Part shown: in pieces, positions 18,172-28,109 of the stretch
How positions within the stretch are numbered: the stretch's first letter is position 1
Layout of the letters: each line of letters starts with the position of its first letter
NCBI GenBank assembly: GCA_963575745.1
Contig: CAUYUJ010019868.1
Location: 30,001 to 94,000 of the forward strand
Direction of reading: 5' to 3'
Length of the DNA: 64,000 bases
From: Prorocentrum cordatum
Taxonomy: Eukaryota; Sar; Dinophyceae; Prorocentrales; Prorocentraceae
Position numbers and translations under genes: made by a program
The notes under the pieces: generated by a model
Told to the model about the DNA's origin: nothing
The model's input: only the letters and a program-made list of their open reading frames with translations
Database searches by the model: none

Positions 18172-21100
18172 TTATCCGCGTTAGCCACAGCCAGAGGTCA
18201 ATAGTTTTCACCGGCGAAGCAGGCGGCACGCCAGTAGATGCCGTGCTAAAAAAACCTTCCTCTTGGCTCCCCTTCCCCTTCCCCTTGGCCGCATGGCGGG
18301 CAAGGTAGTCCAGGAAGTCCGCCGGGTCGTGGAACGCCTTGAAACGCAAGCGCTGCGCCTTGTTGCGAGCACCCATATCTACCATGCGAGCCAGCATGGG
18401 CCCAGCGGGGCGCGGGGGGGGCAGCAAGTAAGCGTCGCGGCCCGCAGCTGGCCTGGCACTGCGCAGGACTTTCTTCTCTCGCGTACTCCTGGCCTTGGCG
18501 GCGGCCTTCGCCCCTCCAAGATTGCGCTCTCGGATCTTGGCCTCCCGCTTGGCGACGGCGGCGACGACTTTTGCAGCGGGCCCGACTGGATCTGCGCCGC
18601 TCGCCTGGGCCGCCTCCTGAGCCAGCGCAGCGAGATCGGGGGCGCCCTCCGCGAGAAGGCGGGCGCGCTTGCTCGGGGAAGCGGCCGCCGTGGCGTCGGC
18701 GGCAGCTGCTCGCCTGCGCCCGAAGCCTACCTCTGTCCGACGTGCTGCCCCAGGCTCCCGCGTGCTTCCCTTGTCGCGCCTCTCGGCCCTCCTCAGCGGC
18801 ACGATCTTCCCCTGCGCGACCTCATGTTGCTTGAACACATGCCTGCACCAACGACTGGCGGCAGAGCTCTCGTTGTCGTCCAGCCACGCGCGCAGCAACC
18901 TGCTGGAGGGCGCCTGGTCCACGAGCGTGCACTCCTCGACGGACACATCGAGGAGCCGCGCCCTCTCGGGGCAATGCACCTCCGAGAAACGGCGGAATCG
19001 TCTCTCCACGTTGCCCGTGCTCGTTTTCCATACAAGGAAGAGCTCCACGAGGCGGCGGCCGCTGGGGAGCTCGGGCCACTCCACCGCAGCGCGGCCCCAA
19101 GCCTGCCGCGCGGTGCCCCCGTCTCGATGATGCACCTCGGCACGCGGCAACATTTGCCGCAGCTGGGAGATTGCCTCCTGCTCGGGGAGGTCTGCCGCCT
19201 GGCAGATGCGCTGCAAACAGGCCTCGGCTTCTGTTGCATGCTCTGTTGCAGACAGGGACAGGGGGAAGGCAAGCGAAAGGCTGTCAAGGAGTGCAACCAA
19301 TAATGCTCTGGCCGATATAGCTTCGTGGTCTCCTTCACATTGGCCGCGATCCCCTGCGCTCGTCGAAGAGCCGCGTGGGCGGCTTCGCGGGCTCGGGGCT
19401 CCGTTCCCCAATCGCCGATACCAACGGTCTGGACGCCAGTGCCGCACGCGAACCGCTTCGTGGCCGTCAGAAACGTGAGGGTGACGCCAGTACACGTGTT
19501 GGGGATGCCCGGAATATTCCCATGGACGAACAATGTATCCAGCTTGGAGAGGAGAGCGGCGGCCCTGGATTGAACGCTGGCAGCGTCGGGGTTGCCCCTG
19601 TCTCCGGCGGCGACCCAGGAGTAGTGCTCCGCGCTCAAGTCGGCCAGCTACCCCCCCAGGAGCAGGCGCGAACTGTTTTCGCCCCCGAGCCCTTCCAGAA
19701 TCTGTCGGGCGAGAACGCGCCGATCTTTGTCCTTCCCCTGAGGCTCCACTCCGAGCGCCTGGAAAATGACTTCCCAACGCCGGCTTTGCCGTGCTGAGGG
19801 CCTCGCCCGACTGTTGAAACGCCGGGGGGCCCAGCCGCAGTTTTTGACGAACGCAGCGCCGTCTTCCACCAGCTGCTGCTCCCCGGGTGCATTGCGGAAC
19901 ACGGTGGAGGTAGTCAGGAACTTGGCCAGACTTGGCGGCTTCTTACCCGTTACCAGCAGCTTGTCCGTGCTCGTTATTTCGCTGTCTCCTTTCATCGAAT
20001 TCGCCAGAACCTTATGGGGCGAGTGAGACTCGCCCCACGCGTGACACGCCAGCCCAGGGAACGTAGCTGTTGCAGCCAGGGGTGCACTTAGATCCGCCCC
20101 ATCGCTGCACCATGCCCGAGTCTCCTGTCGCACATGCCCGCGCAAGTCCCCGTCCAGCTCCCCGCCTGCCGCCTGGCACGCGCGACGGACGCACTCCTCC
20201 AGCGTGGAAGCCTTGCCGTCGCAGTCCATGCCCCGCGGGAACTCCCGCATCCCGATCGCCCGATCCACGATCCAGGGCCCTCTGGGGCCCAGCTGTTCCA
20301 GCCAGCCTGCCTTGAGACCGTAGCTTGGGAGGAAGTCCAAAGCCTTCGAGATCGACCACAGCTCGGTGCCAATTTCGACCTGGTACGCGCGGTCGAGGCC
20401 GTCCGCAGCCAAACGAAAAACAGCACCATGTTTGAGGATCCTCTGCTTGATGATCTTCTCGTGCTGAGCCATGGTGGTCACCGGCCTTCGGCGCTGCGGA
20501 CTAGACTCCAAAACTTGGCGGTCGCCCCCAACGAACGCATCCCGCCACACGTCGAAACTACTGAAGGAACTGGACGATGCAGCCGTTGTGGGGTGCTTGG
20601 TGCTCCTCGCGCTGCGCATGGCGCACGAGGTTTTCCTTGCGTTGGAAACTCCCGGATCCCTGGCCTAGGGTGGATATGCAACGAGCGCCCTTGAACGCCG
20701 AGCAGAACAAGCAGACTGCAAATCTACCACCTACGCAGCCTATCCAAGTTTCACTCTTCAGTGTTACTGGATTCGTCGCAGACATCGAGGCGCTCCACTT
20801 CTCCTTGTTCTTCCAAAATTTGCAAGCGCCGCAGGTGGAGACGTGCTTTGGGTAGTCGTGGCTGGCGACGTGCTCCTCCAGGGTCATGGACAACGAAGGC
20901 TGGAACTCCTCGACTACTTTGCTCGGGGCGGCCTTCGCCTTCGCTCTTGCAGCCGCGGCTGCCTCGCTGCTGGAGCCGCTGTCCTCGTCGGAGCCGCTGT
21001 CGGAGCCGCTGTTGGAGCCGCTGTCCTCTTCGGAGCCCGCTGCGTCGGCAACTCCGTCGGCGCCGTCGGCGTCGGACCCTACGTCAGCATCGGCGTCCGA

Positions 21101-21379
21101 GCTGTTGCAGCTGCCACGGCTTGGCGAAGCTGCCCTCGACGAGGCCGCCGAGGCCGCGCGGCTCGACGGGGACGCTCTCGACGAGGCCGCACGGCTCGAG
21201 GATGCCGCTCTCGAAGAAACCGCCGCGGCCGCTGTCGAAGAAGCCGCCGAGGGCGCTCTCGAAGAAGCAGGGCTCGGGGAAACCAAAGGAGAGGACGAGG
21301 CCGCAGGGTTCGGGGAGGCCGCGGGGCTCGGGGAAACCGAAGGAGGGCTCGGGGAAACCGCAGGAGCGGACGACGACAT
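18172..21379 (-). pseudogene. hAT-like transposase gene, broken
   Basis: Reading on the minus strand from ATG 21379: a Ser/Ala-rich, then acidic, N-terminus. Next comes a BED-like zinc finger (WIGCVGGRFAVCLFC...LVRHAQREEH, ~20840-20600). A central domain follows with RAWCSDGADLSAPL, WGESHSPHKVLANSMKGD, LLVTGKKPPSLAKFL and CGWAPRRFNSRARP (20580-19700), then LYRPEHYWLHSLTAFRLP (~19300), and last a C-terminal part with VWKTSTGNVERRFRRF and a Lys-rich end. Three lesions: a frame change near 20600, an in-frame TAG at 19648-19650 (LLLGG*LADLSAEHY) and a frame change in the CCCCC tract near 19261-19265. The last open frame runs into the TIR element and stops at 18110. Family assignment rests on the BED finger and overall layout; I recognise similar proteins in dinoflagellates but cannot place catalytic residues. 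Confidence 0.55.
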
Positions 21380-21399
21380 TACCTTGAACCAAGTCCTAC

Positions 21400-21660
21400 G
21401 GACCACAATGGTGACGATGGTGATGGTGATGGCGATGCTGATGGTATGGATGGTGATGATGATGATGATGATGATGATGGGGATGGTGGTGATGGTATGG
21501 TGAGGGCGGTTGTGATGGTGATGATGGTGATGGTGACGACGGTGATTCTGGATGTGATGAGCACCACCATCATCACCATCACCATCGCCACCACCATCAG
21601 CACTACGATTTGAGAACCACCATCATTACAATCGTCGTCGGCATCAAAACAAAAAAACAC
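21400..21660. repeat. (ATGGTG/GAT)n array with strand switch
   Basis: GATGGTGATG-type repeats up to ~21560, then the complementary type (CACCACCATCATCACC) to ~21600, so the two halves could pair. Immediately upstream of the hAT-like ATG (minus strand). Confidence 0.85.
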
Positions 21661-21674
21661 TCAACCAACTCAAC

Positions 21675-22562
21675 CTAAACCCACCCTAAAGACAGCCAGT
21701 GGAAGACCTTCTGCCAAGAGGTCGACATATCCATTGTCACGTTCGCCAAATAGTCGGCCCGCTGGTTAAACTCCCGCTTCTTCCACAAGATGAGGTCCAA
21801 GTGAGACCGGCATGGCAAAATGTCTAATGAAATGAGCTTCGCCAGCCGACTTGAGATCCGGCTGAAAACTGGGACGTGTTGCTCCACCGTCGGCAACGGC
21901 ACGTCGTGACCCATTAAGATATCTACGACTGGCTTGCAATCACATACGATAACAAATCTTCGTCGCGCCGTGTCCCAGTCGAAGGGTTTGTCCGTGAATC
22001 CCGGCATGGCGTGCTCGGCCGGCATGTCCTCCAGCACGTATGTTTTTACTCTGAGCCGTTTGACCGGAGGCGCAAAAGAATCTCCAGCGTCCGCCCGACG
22101 GATGATCCCCAACACAGGTAAATCCCACGCTACGCATACACTCTCGCAGAAATCCGGGACCATGCCCATCCATTCCTGCTCAGTCGACTGCGAGTCCCTC
22201 TTGACCCTCCATTCCGGGCCCCAGAAATCGCAGAATATATCTTCCCACAGAGCGAACTTTCCCGCTGATGCATGAAGGAGGCCTTCCCGGCGACGTCTCT
22301 TGTAGTCGTTCTTGCAAGGTTCCCACCAAAGTCTACTCCTATAAGAACGGGCTTTCTCTAAGTATCGTACCCCTCTGTGTGGCGGCATGTGGGTCTCTCT
22401 CCAAGCACTCTTGAATACTGCCTTAAGCACCTTGATAAACAAAGGCTGCACACCGAACCTGGAAAACCATGTTTTGATCAAAGCCGAAGTGCGCTCGTTG
22501 TACAAGAATTGGTGCTCCTCGGATTTGCGGCGCATCCGGCACGCCTTCCCGAGAAAGTGCCT
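21675..22562 (-). pseudogene. LINE-type retroelement 3' fragment (post-RT region and RNase H)
   Basis: One uninterrupted minus-strand frame of about 295 residues after a (GAG)n tract. The first part (FKSAWRETHMPPHRGVRYLE, ARSYRSRLWWEPCKNDYKRR, GKFALWEDIFCDFWGPEW) resembles the region after the RT in dinoflagellate non-LTR elements. The second part is RNase H-like: FVIVCDCKPVVDILMGHDVP and the terminal WKKREFNQRADYLANVTMD, which matches the WxxREYNxxADxLAN signature with the final Asp present. No RT or endonuclease upstream, so a 5'-truncated copy. The open frame upstream of 22562 is microsatellite. Confidence 0.55.
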
Positions 22563-22611
22563 TCCTCCTCCTCCTCCTCCTCCTCCTCCTCCTCCTCCTC
22601 CTCCTCCCCCC
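22563..22611. repeat. (CTC)n microsatellite
   Basis: About 16 perfect CTC triplets at the 5' edge of the LINE fragment. Confidence 0.95.
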
Positions 22612-23330
22612 TCCGAGCAGGCAGGCGGCGCAGGCCGCCGAGGCACTGGCACGCTGGGCCATGATTCAGTGCTAACCTCGGCGCCCCCCCCCCCCCAAGA
22701 TCGCTCTCGGCATCTCCGCCGCCCCGGCACACAACAATGTCACTGTCAATGCCTCGCCCGCCCCGGCACGCCACAACATCTCTCCCAGCCCAGCGACAAC
22801 CTCGATACTGTCAATGCCTCGCTCCCTGAGGCGTTGCTGCGCTCCTGCTCGTTAACATTTGTCACGTGTGCGGAGCTACACTGTCAATGCCGCACTTCCA
22901 TGTGGCTCTGCTGTGTTCCTGCTCGCAACGCACACCGCCAGAGGCGGGGGAGAGCTTGAGAAATCCACCCACAAAGCACGGAGCTCAGCACGGAGATCGG
23001 AAGCCCAAGAGAGCCCACAATCGAATCCATATCTATATATATATACATATACATATACTAGATCACGATCTAGTCTAAAACAAATCGGGAATCAGCCTAA
23101 CATAGCGAAAGAACAAACTGGGGTCGCAGCCTTTCAATAGAAGGCTACGCAAAGGGGGGGTTAGCGAATCAAGACGGTCCAAGAGGGCCCCGAATCGCCG
23201 AACAATCAGTCCAAGACGCCAAAGATGGCCTCCTGACAACCCAAGCGGCTTCCAAAACGCTCGAAGGGGCCTCCAAGAGCACACCAAGAGAGCCCCAACA
23301 GGCAACATTCAATCATTTTCTCTGGGATTG
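22612..23330. other. Non-coding stretch
   Basis: No gene seen. CACTGTCAATGCC recurs three times (22739, 22809, 22878 region) and an AT/TA-rich microsatellite (ATATATAC) lies at ~23025-23065. Confidence 0.5.
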
Positions 23331-23339
23331 TGAAAAGAG

Positions 23340-23720
23340 TCTGGCGTTCTCGCCTTTTCGGCTTCCTGGCGCCTCAAGACGGCCCAAGATGCCACCAAGA
23401 TCGGCACAAAAGGCCTCAACGAGGTCTCCAAGACGACCCCAAAACGACCCAAGAGGGCCCCAGGACAGCCCGAGAGGCCTCCCAGACGGCCTCAGAAGCC
23501 ACCAAAACGGCTCCAAGAGGGTGCCCAGACAGGAGCCCGAACGAACAGTTCAAGCCCTCGGCCCCGAGAAGCTCCCAGGAGGCCCCAAGTGGCCCCCAAG
23601 AGGCCCCCGGGAAGCCCGAAGGGACCCCTAAGAGGCTCCAAGAGGCCCCCAAGAAGCTCTCAAGAGGCCCCAAGACTGCCCCCCAGAGGCCTATGAGCGC
23701 GCCCCGAAGAGGCCCCACGA
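23340..23720 (+). repeat. CCAAGAGGCCCC periodic repeat block
   Basis: A degenerate repeat of CCCAAGAGGCCC / CCAAGACGGCCC at ~12-30 bp spacing with little else. Related blocks at ~30590-30890, ~31570-31890, ~48150-48560 and ~58480-59110 (same orientation) and ~32460-33540 and ~48770-49230 (opposite). Likely intronic or repeat-derived; not coding. Confidence 0.7.
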
Positions 23721-24476
23721 AGCATCGTCGCCGCCGCCGACGCCGCCGTGGTCGCCGTCCGGGTCGGCGGCACCAGCCGTAAGGCCTTCCCCCGACCTGG
23801 ACGGCGACCCGGACGGCCCGGACGGCGAGCGGCGGGACGAACGTCGCGTATCATCTCATCCCTCTCCCAAAATCACTTCAGCAGAGGGCGGGGAACTCGC
23901 CTCATGTGGTGCCCAGCTATCCTCGCCCGTTCGACGGGTGGCCCCGATTGGCATATCTGCCACCGGAAACACGGAGGGTTGCACTCCCCCCGAGTGCTCA
24001 TCTGACAAGGGACACAGATTGTCAAATGGGTCATTGGCGACAACATTGACAGGACATCTCTGAACCCAGAAAAGGATGATCTCGGGCGAAATTGGTTAAA
24101 CCACCTCAGGTCTGGTTTGAACTCCGATCTGCTGCTCTGCTGCAATCCGAGTGGGCGCAACCCCTTTTGCTCCGACCAGCGCGCCGGCAGGCTCACCAGT
24201 CTCGGGCGCGGGCCGCCCGAGAGGCAGTAAAACCTGGGGCCCCAGGCTTGGGCCCACAGCGGTTGCGGGAGCACGGGAGAGGGGCAGAGGGAGAGCAAAG
24301 AGGAAAGGGATAGGCGGGTTGAGGCGAGCCTGGAAATCTTCACACGCCCTCAAAAGGAGACGCCGAAAACCGCCTGGCTGTCACCTCAATCTGCGATGTC
24401 CCGCATCTCATTCGCTCTCACGAGTTTGTCCTGCTGCCTCTTCTCAGTCTTCCTAGTGTCGATGGCGGTCTTGCGG
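23721..24476. other. Downstream flank of copia element; no gene
   Basis: No convincing gene. This region should contain the 3' LTR of the copia element if one exists. I could not find a sequence repeated upstream of 30461, so LTRs are unconfirmed. A purine-rich stretch (GGGAGAGGGGCAGAGGGAGAG-like) lies at ~24270-24310. Confidence 0.5.
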
Positions 24477-27400
24477 CTAGCACGTACTCTTCTTCATCTT
24501 GATCGCCGCCGCCGCCGGGCCCTGCACCAGGCTCCATTTGGCCTCCCGCAGCACCTTGTAGAGGTAGACCTTGTCCACCCCAAGCTTCGTCAGCACATCT
24601 GCGATGTTCTGCGAGCCGTCAATCCACCTGAGGTGGGTGTTCTCGCAGCGCAGCACCTCTCTGAGCAAGGCGCCCTCGATCGCCATCCTCTTGTCCTTGC
24701 TCTTAGCCGAGCCCTCCTTCGTGAGGTGGTCGTAGACGGACTTTGCGTCTGTTGCCCAAAAGCGGGGAAGCCGCTGCACCTCCCCCTGCCAGTTGAGCAA
24801 ATCCACCGAGACATTCGTAGCCTCTCTGAACAGCACTGCCGCCCAGTCGACGGCCTCCACTGCGTCTGCCAGGTGACTGGCCTCCGCCGCCAAGGTTGAG
24901 CGGCACACACGCTGCGTCATGCCGCTCTTCCAGTCCAGAACTGCCACCGGTGCTTGGTGTCCGGCCAGGATGCCGTCGGTCGTGCGGAGCACCACGTGGC
25001 CACCGCAGCTCTTGTAGCGCTCGATGTCGTCGTGCTCCGGGCCGTTCGCGTGACCCGCGTCCACGGCCGCGCCGATCACAGCGCTGGACAGCCTCAAGTT
25101 GGCCGGGTAAACCAGCGCGACCTCAGCGCCCTTCTTGGCCTCAGACACCGCCAGGTTCGCCTTCGCCAGGCCCGCCACACACGGGGCCGCTCGGGCCCTC
25201 TGCAGCTCGCCCGAGAGGAAGGCCAGGTCGAGTCGGCACTGTCGACCTAGCCAGCCGATCTCACCAGATACCCTCAGCAGTTCCTTCGCCTCATCCTCGT
25301 TCAAGTCCTCCTGCAACTGCTTCCTTCGTCCTGCTGGGATCTTGATCGGCTTGAGGGAAGTTGCGTAGTTCACCATCTTAACCAGAAAACCTCTCGGATC
25401 ACTTGAAAGCTCACGGCCGCGGAAGGTGAAGGGCAGCTCGCTCCACTTCCACTGGAACGCACCCAGGACCTTCGGCAAGAGGTCCGACAGCTGCGTGTCC
25501 TTCATCCTCGCCACCAGCACGTCGTCAACGTGCGAGACCGCGATGCCCTTCAGCTGCCCGTCCACGCGCTTGTAGAAGAGCGCCGGCTCCAGGCGCGACT
25601 GAAGCCAGCCGTCGGACAGCAAGGCGTCACGCAGCGCTAGCCATAATAGCCTTGCTGCCTCCGCGAAGCCGTCGATGGCCTTGCGGGCCCTCAGCAACTG
25701 GCCTGGGGCAAGGCCAGGCAGGCCTCCTCGAGGCTGCTCCAGGTAGACCTCGCGCTGCAGGTTCTGCACATTGAAGTAGGCGTTCTTGACGTCGCCCAGG
25801 GAGAGGATCATGCCCATGGCCGCCGCCAGCGTCAGGAGCAGCGCCCCCGCCAGCCGTGAGGCAGTGGGAGCGTCCCGCCTGAACATACCCAGCAAGCGGT
25901 CGCGAAAGCCCACCACGACCAGGCGGCCCTTCGCGAGCAGCGGAAGAGGGGCTCCGGCCTCATCATACTTCCCGTCGTTCTTGTCGGTATCCACCCAGCG
26001 CATCGGGATGATGATGTTGGCCTTGTCCGCGCGGAGCGCCTCGCTCTCATCCGGCGGGATCGGCTCAGCCGCGTCAAAGTCCTGCCAGGATCGCCACTCT
26101 GCATCACGGCTGCCACCTCGATCCATGAACATCCGGCGTTGCCCCTCAGGCAAGCTGCCGAGCTTGATCTCCTTCCTCCCAGGCTTCTTCGTCAGGAAAG
26201 CGTGCTCGAACTCATTCCGCATCAGCCCGAAGATGAACTCCTCCTTGCCAATGCCCTCCTGGACGAAGAAAGCCTCACCCTGCTGGTACGTCTCCAAGCC
26301 GGCCTCCATGAACTCATCCAGGTCATTGTCCAGCACGAACTTCGCCGAGTCGACAGGCGCCGAGAGGCTGGATCCTGCAGTCCCCTGTCGGATCGAGACA
26401 GGGACATCGTCCAGCAGGCGCCGTCGCTTGGCCTCCCGCTCGCGGCGCTCCTCAGTCTCCTCTTCCTCCAGGAGACTCCCAGGACGCCGATGCCGAGAGG
26501 CCCCCGGCTCGGGCTCCGCGTGCACCCCGTGGGAGTCGGGGTGCCAGTCATCGTCGCCGTCGTCCCTCATGATCTCCTGCATCGCCGCGTCGAACTCCAT
26601 CGCGTCGAAGTCCAGGTCGGGCGGCACGGGCACGTCCTCAGCCCCCACAGCTGGGGCTGGCGCCGCGGGCGGCTCGGGCGCGGCTGGAGCCGCGCGGGGA
26701 GCCTCCGCCTCAGGCGGGGCCGGAGGCGCCTCCGGCTCAGGCGGAGCCGAGGCGGGCTGCGGCTCCTCCGGCACCTCCGCCCGCGGCCCGACGTCCATGC
26801 CGCTCTGGTCGCCCTGCTCAGCGGGCTCCTGCCCCGCCGCGGCGGGGGGCTTGGGCCGGCCTCGCAGGTCCACGAAGCCGCTGCCGCCGCTGACGGGCGT
26901 GTCGTGCACCAACTCCTGCTCCTGCGCAATCGATCTCCAGGCGTGGATCTCGTGGCCAGTCGCTGCAGCCAGGTGCTCCGGGCTCGCGAGCACGGTGAGG
27001 CCACGGGAAGCAAGCCACACTCCATGCCGTCCCTCATGTCCGATCACGCGCGCCAGCCCTCGCCAGTTGTCTGGATGCTCAGGTCGATGCTTGGCTGGCT
27101 GCGCTTGGTCGTAGAAAAGCACCCACTGGCCAACCACGAACGGCCCTCTCGTCGGTCGTATCTGTCGAAGCTCCGCTCGTAGAAGTCGATCCTCCGGGTC
27201 GGTCTGGATGAAAGCCATCCGGCACCGGGTCCTGATCTCCACCTCGCGGGCAAAACGCGAGCCCGGCGTAGCAGCTGCCACCTGCTCGCCCACACGCTCC
27301 ACCTCGGCGTCGTCCGCGAGGCTCGCCGGGAGGCGAACATCTCGTCCGAGGACCCAGAGGTAGGGACTGAAACCAGCCCGCCGGGCCAACGTGTTCTTGG

Positions 27401-28109
27401 CCCTGTTGCACTCCGTCACTGCCGTTCTCATCTCCTCAAGGCCCGCCACCTGCTTGTCGTGCACCACCCTCGTGAGCATCGAGTTCCAGATGCCGTCGTG
27501 GCGCTCCATCTTGCCGATGTGCCACGGCGAGGCCAGAGCGGCCGAGTCCAAGCGCACGCCCTCCTGCTCCAGGTAATCCGCGAACTCGCCCAGGAAGGAC
27601 CGCGCGCGGTCCACCATGATCGCCTCCTCCGGCTGGCCAGCCCAGGAGACCCAGCAGAGCTCGTAGAACTTCCTGACCTCCGAGGCCTTGGGGTTCTTGT
27701 GAGTGTCCTCCAGCAGGCAGACCACGTGGAAGTTCGCCCCCATACACATGATGCCAAGGAAGTCCCAGTTGTTGCCGGCGCTGTCGACATTCTCGAAGCA
27801 GTCCATCGCGAGCAGCACGTTAAACTCGTCGACCCTCGGGAGCTGACTCGGACGTGGGATGCTGGGTCGCTGCGCTCGCCGGCAGCTCTCACAAACAAAC
27901 AGCCTCGCTGCCTTCAGCGCCAGCGCCGTTGCCTTGCCCAGGCGCAACGCCCTGAGCAGCGCTGGCCGCGAGGGGTGCCCGAGGTTCACGTGCACCCTCT
28001 CGATCGCCCTCTTGGCGGCTCTCGGCAACAGCTCCCAACGTCGCTTCCTCTCCCGTGAGGCGTCCCGCTGCTGTGCTGCAGCCGGCCCCTCGGGCAGGTC
28101 GCCCCGCTC
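24477..28109 (-). CDS. pol: Copia Pol: integrase, reverse transcriptase, RNase H
   Basis: About 1210 residues; the frame opens directly after TAG 28110-28112, so the first usable codon (TTG 28028) need not be a real start. Numbered from 28028: zinc-binding HHCC (His13, His18, Cys46, Cys49); integrase DDE Asp76 (LAMDCF), Asp140 (IMVDRARSF), Glu175 (GKMERHDG); RAGFSPYLWVLGRDVRLP; RGPFVVGQWVLFYD at 294-307; a Pro/Ala/Glu-rich linker at 395-535; RT with Asp746 (GDVKNAYF) and VSHVDDVLVA (Asp835, Asp836; His replaces the usual Tyr of YVDD); GEIGWLGRQCRLDLAF; RNase H with Asp990, Glu1049 (CRSTLAAEA), Asp1094 (TDAKSVYDHL) and WIDGSQNIADVLTK. Ends MKKSTC at TAG 24477-24479. No frameshift seen. Confidence 0.93.
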   Translation of the reverse strand, partial: ERGDLPEGPAAAQQRDASRERKRRWELLPRAAKRAIERVHVNLGHPSRPALLRALRLGKATALALKAARLFVCESCRRAQRPSIPRPSQLPRVDEFNVLLAMDCFENVDSAGNNWDFLGIMCMGANFHVVCLLEDTHKNPKASEVRKFYELCWVSWAGQPEEAIMVDRARSFLGEFADYLEQEGVRLDSAALASPWHIGKMERHDGIWNSMLTRVVHDKQVAGLEEMRTAVTECNRAKNTLARRAGFSPYLWVLGRDVRLPASLADDAEVERVGEQVAAATPGSRFAREVEIRTRCRMAFIQTDPEDRLLRAELRQIRPTRGPFVVGQWVLFYDQAQPAKHRPEHPDNWRGLARVIGHEGRHGVWLASRGLTVLASPEHLAAATGHEIHAWRSIAQEQELVHDTPVSGGSGFVDLRGRPKPPAAAGQEPAEQGDQSGMDVGPRAEVPEEPQPASAPPEPEAPPAPPEAEAPRAAPAAPEPPAAPAPAVGAEDVPVPPDLDFDAMEFDAAMQEIMRDDGDDDWHPDSHGVHAEPEPGASRHRRPGSLLEEEETEERREREAKRRRLLDDVPVSIRQGTAGSSLSAPVDSAKFVLDNDLDEFMEAGLETYQQGEAFFVQEGIGKEEFIFGLMRNEFEHAFLTKKPGRKEIKLGSLPEGQRRMFMDRGGSRDAEWRSWQDFDAAEPIPPDESEALRADKANIIIPMRWVDTDKNDGKYDEAGAPLPLLAKGRLVVVGFRDRLLGMFRRDAPTASRLAGALLLTLAAAMGMILSLGDVKNAYFNVQNLQREVYLEQPRGGLPGLAPGQLLRARKAIDGFAEAARLLWLALRDALLSDGWLQSRLEPALFYKRVDGQLKGIAVSHVDDVLVARMKDTQLSDLLPKVLGAFQWKWSELPFTFRGRELSSDPRGFLVKMVNYATSLKPIKIPAGRRKQLQEDLNEDEAKELLRVSGEIGWLGRQCRLDLAFLSGELQRARAAPCVAGLAKANLAVSEAKKGAEVALVYPANLRLSSAVIGAAVDAGHANGPEHDDIERYKSCGGHVVLRTTDGILAGHQAPVAVLDWKSGMTQRVCRSTLAAEASHLADAVEAVDWAAVLFREATNVSVDLLNWQGEVQRLPRFWATDAKSVYDHLTKEGSAKSKDKRMAIEGALLREVLRCENTHLRWIDGSQNIADVLTKLGVDKVYLYKVLREAKWSLVQGPAAAAIKMKKSTC

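Noticed and set aside
18263-19303. 346-codon + strand frame opposite the transposase
   Set aside because: Antisense of the hAT-like protein; no motif of its own.
25786-27182. Long + strand frames opposite the copia Pol linker
   Set aside because: Antisense shadows of a GC-rich coding strand; the minus-strand frame has the catalytic motifs.
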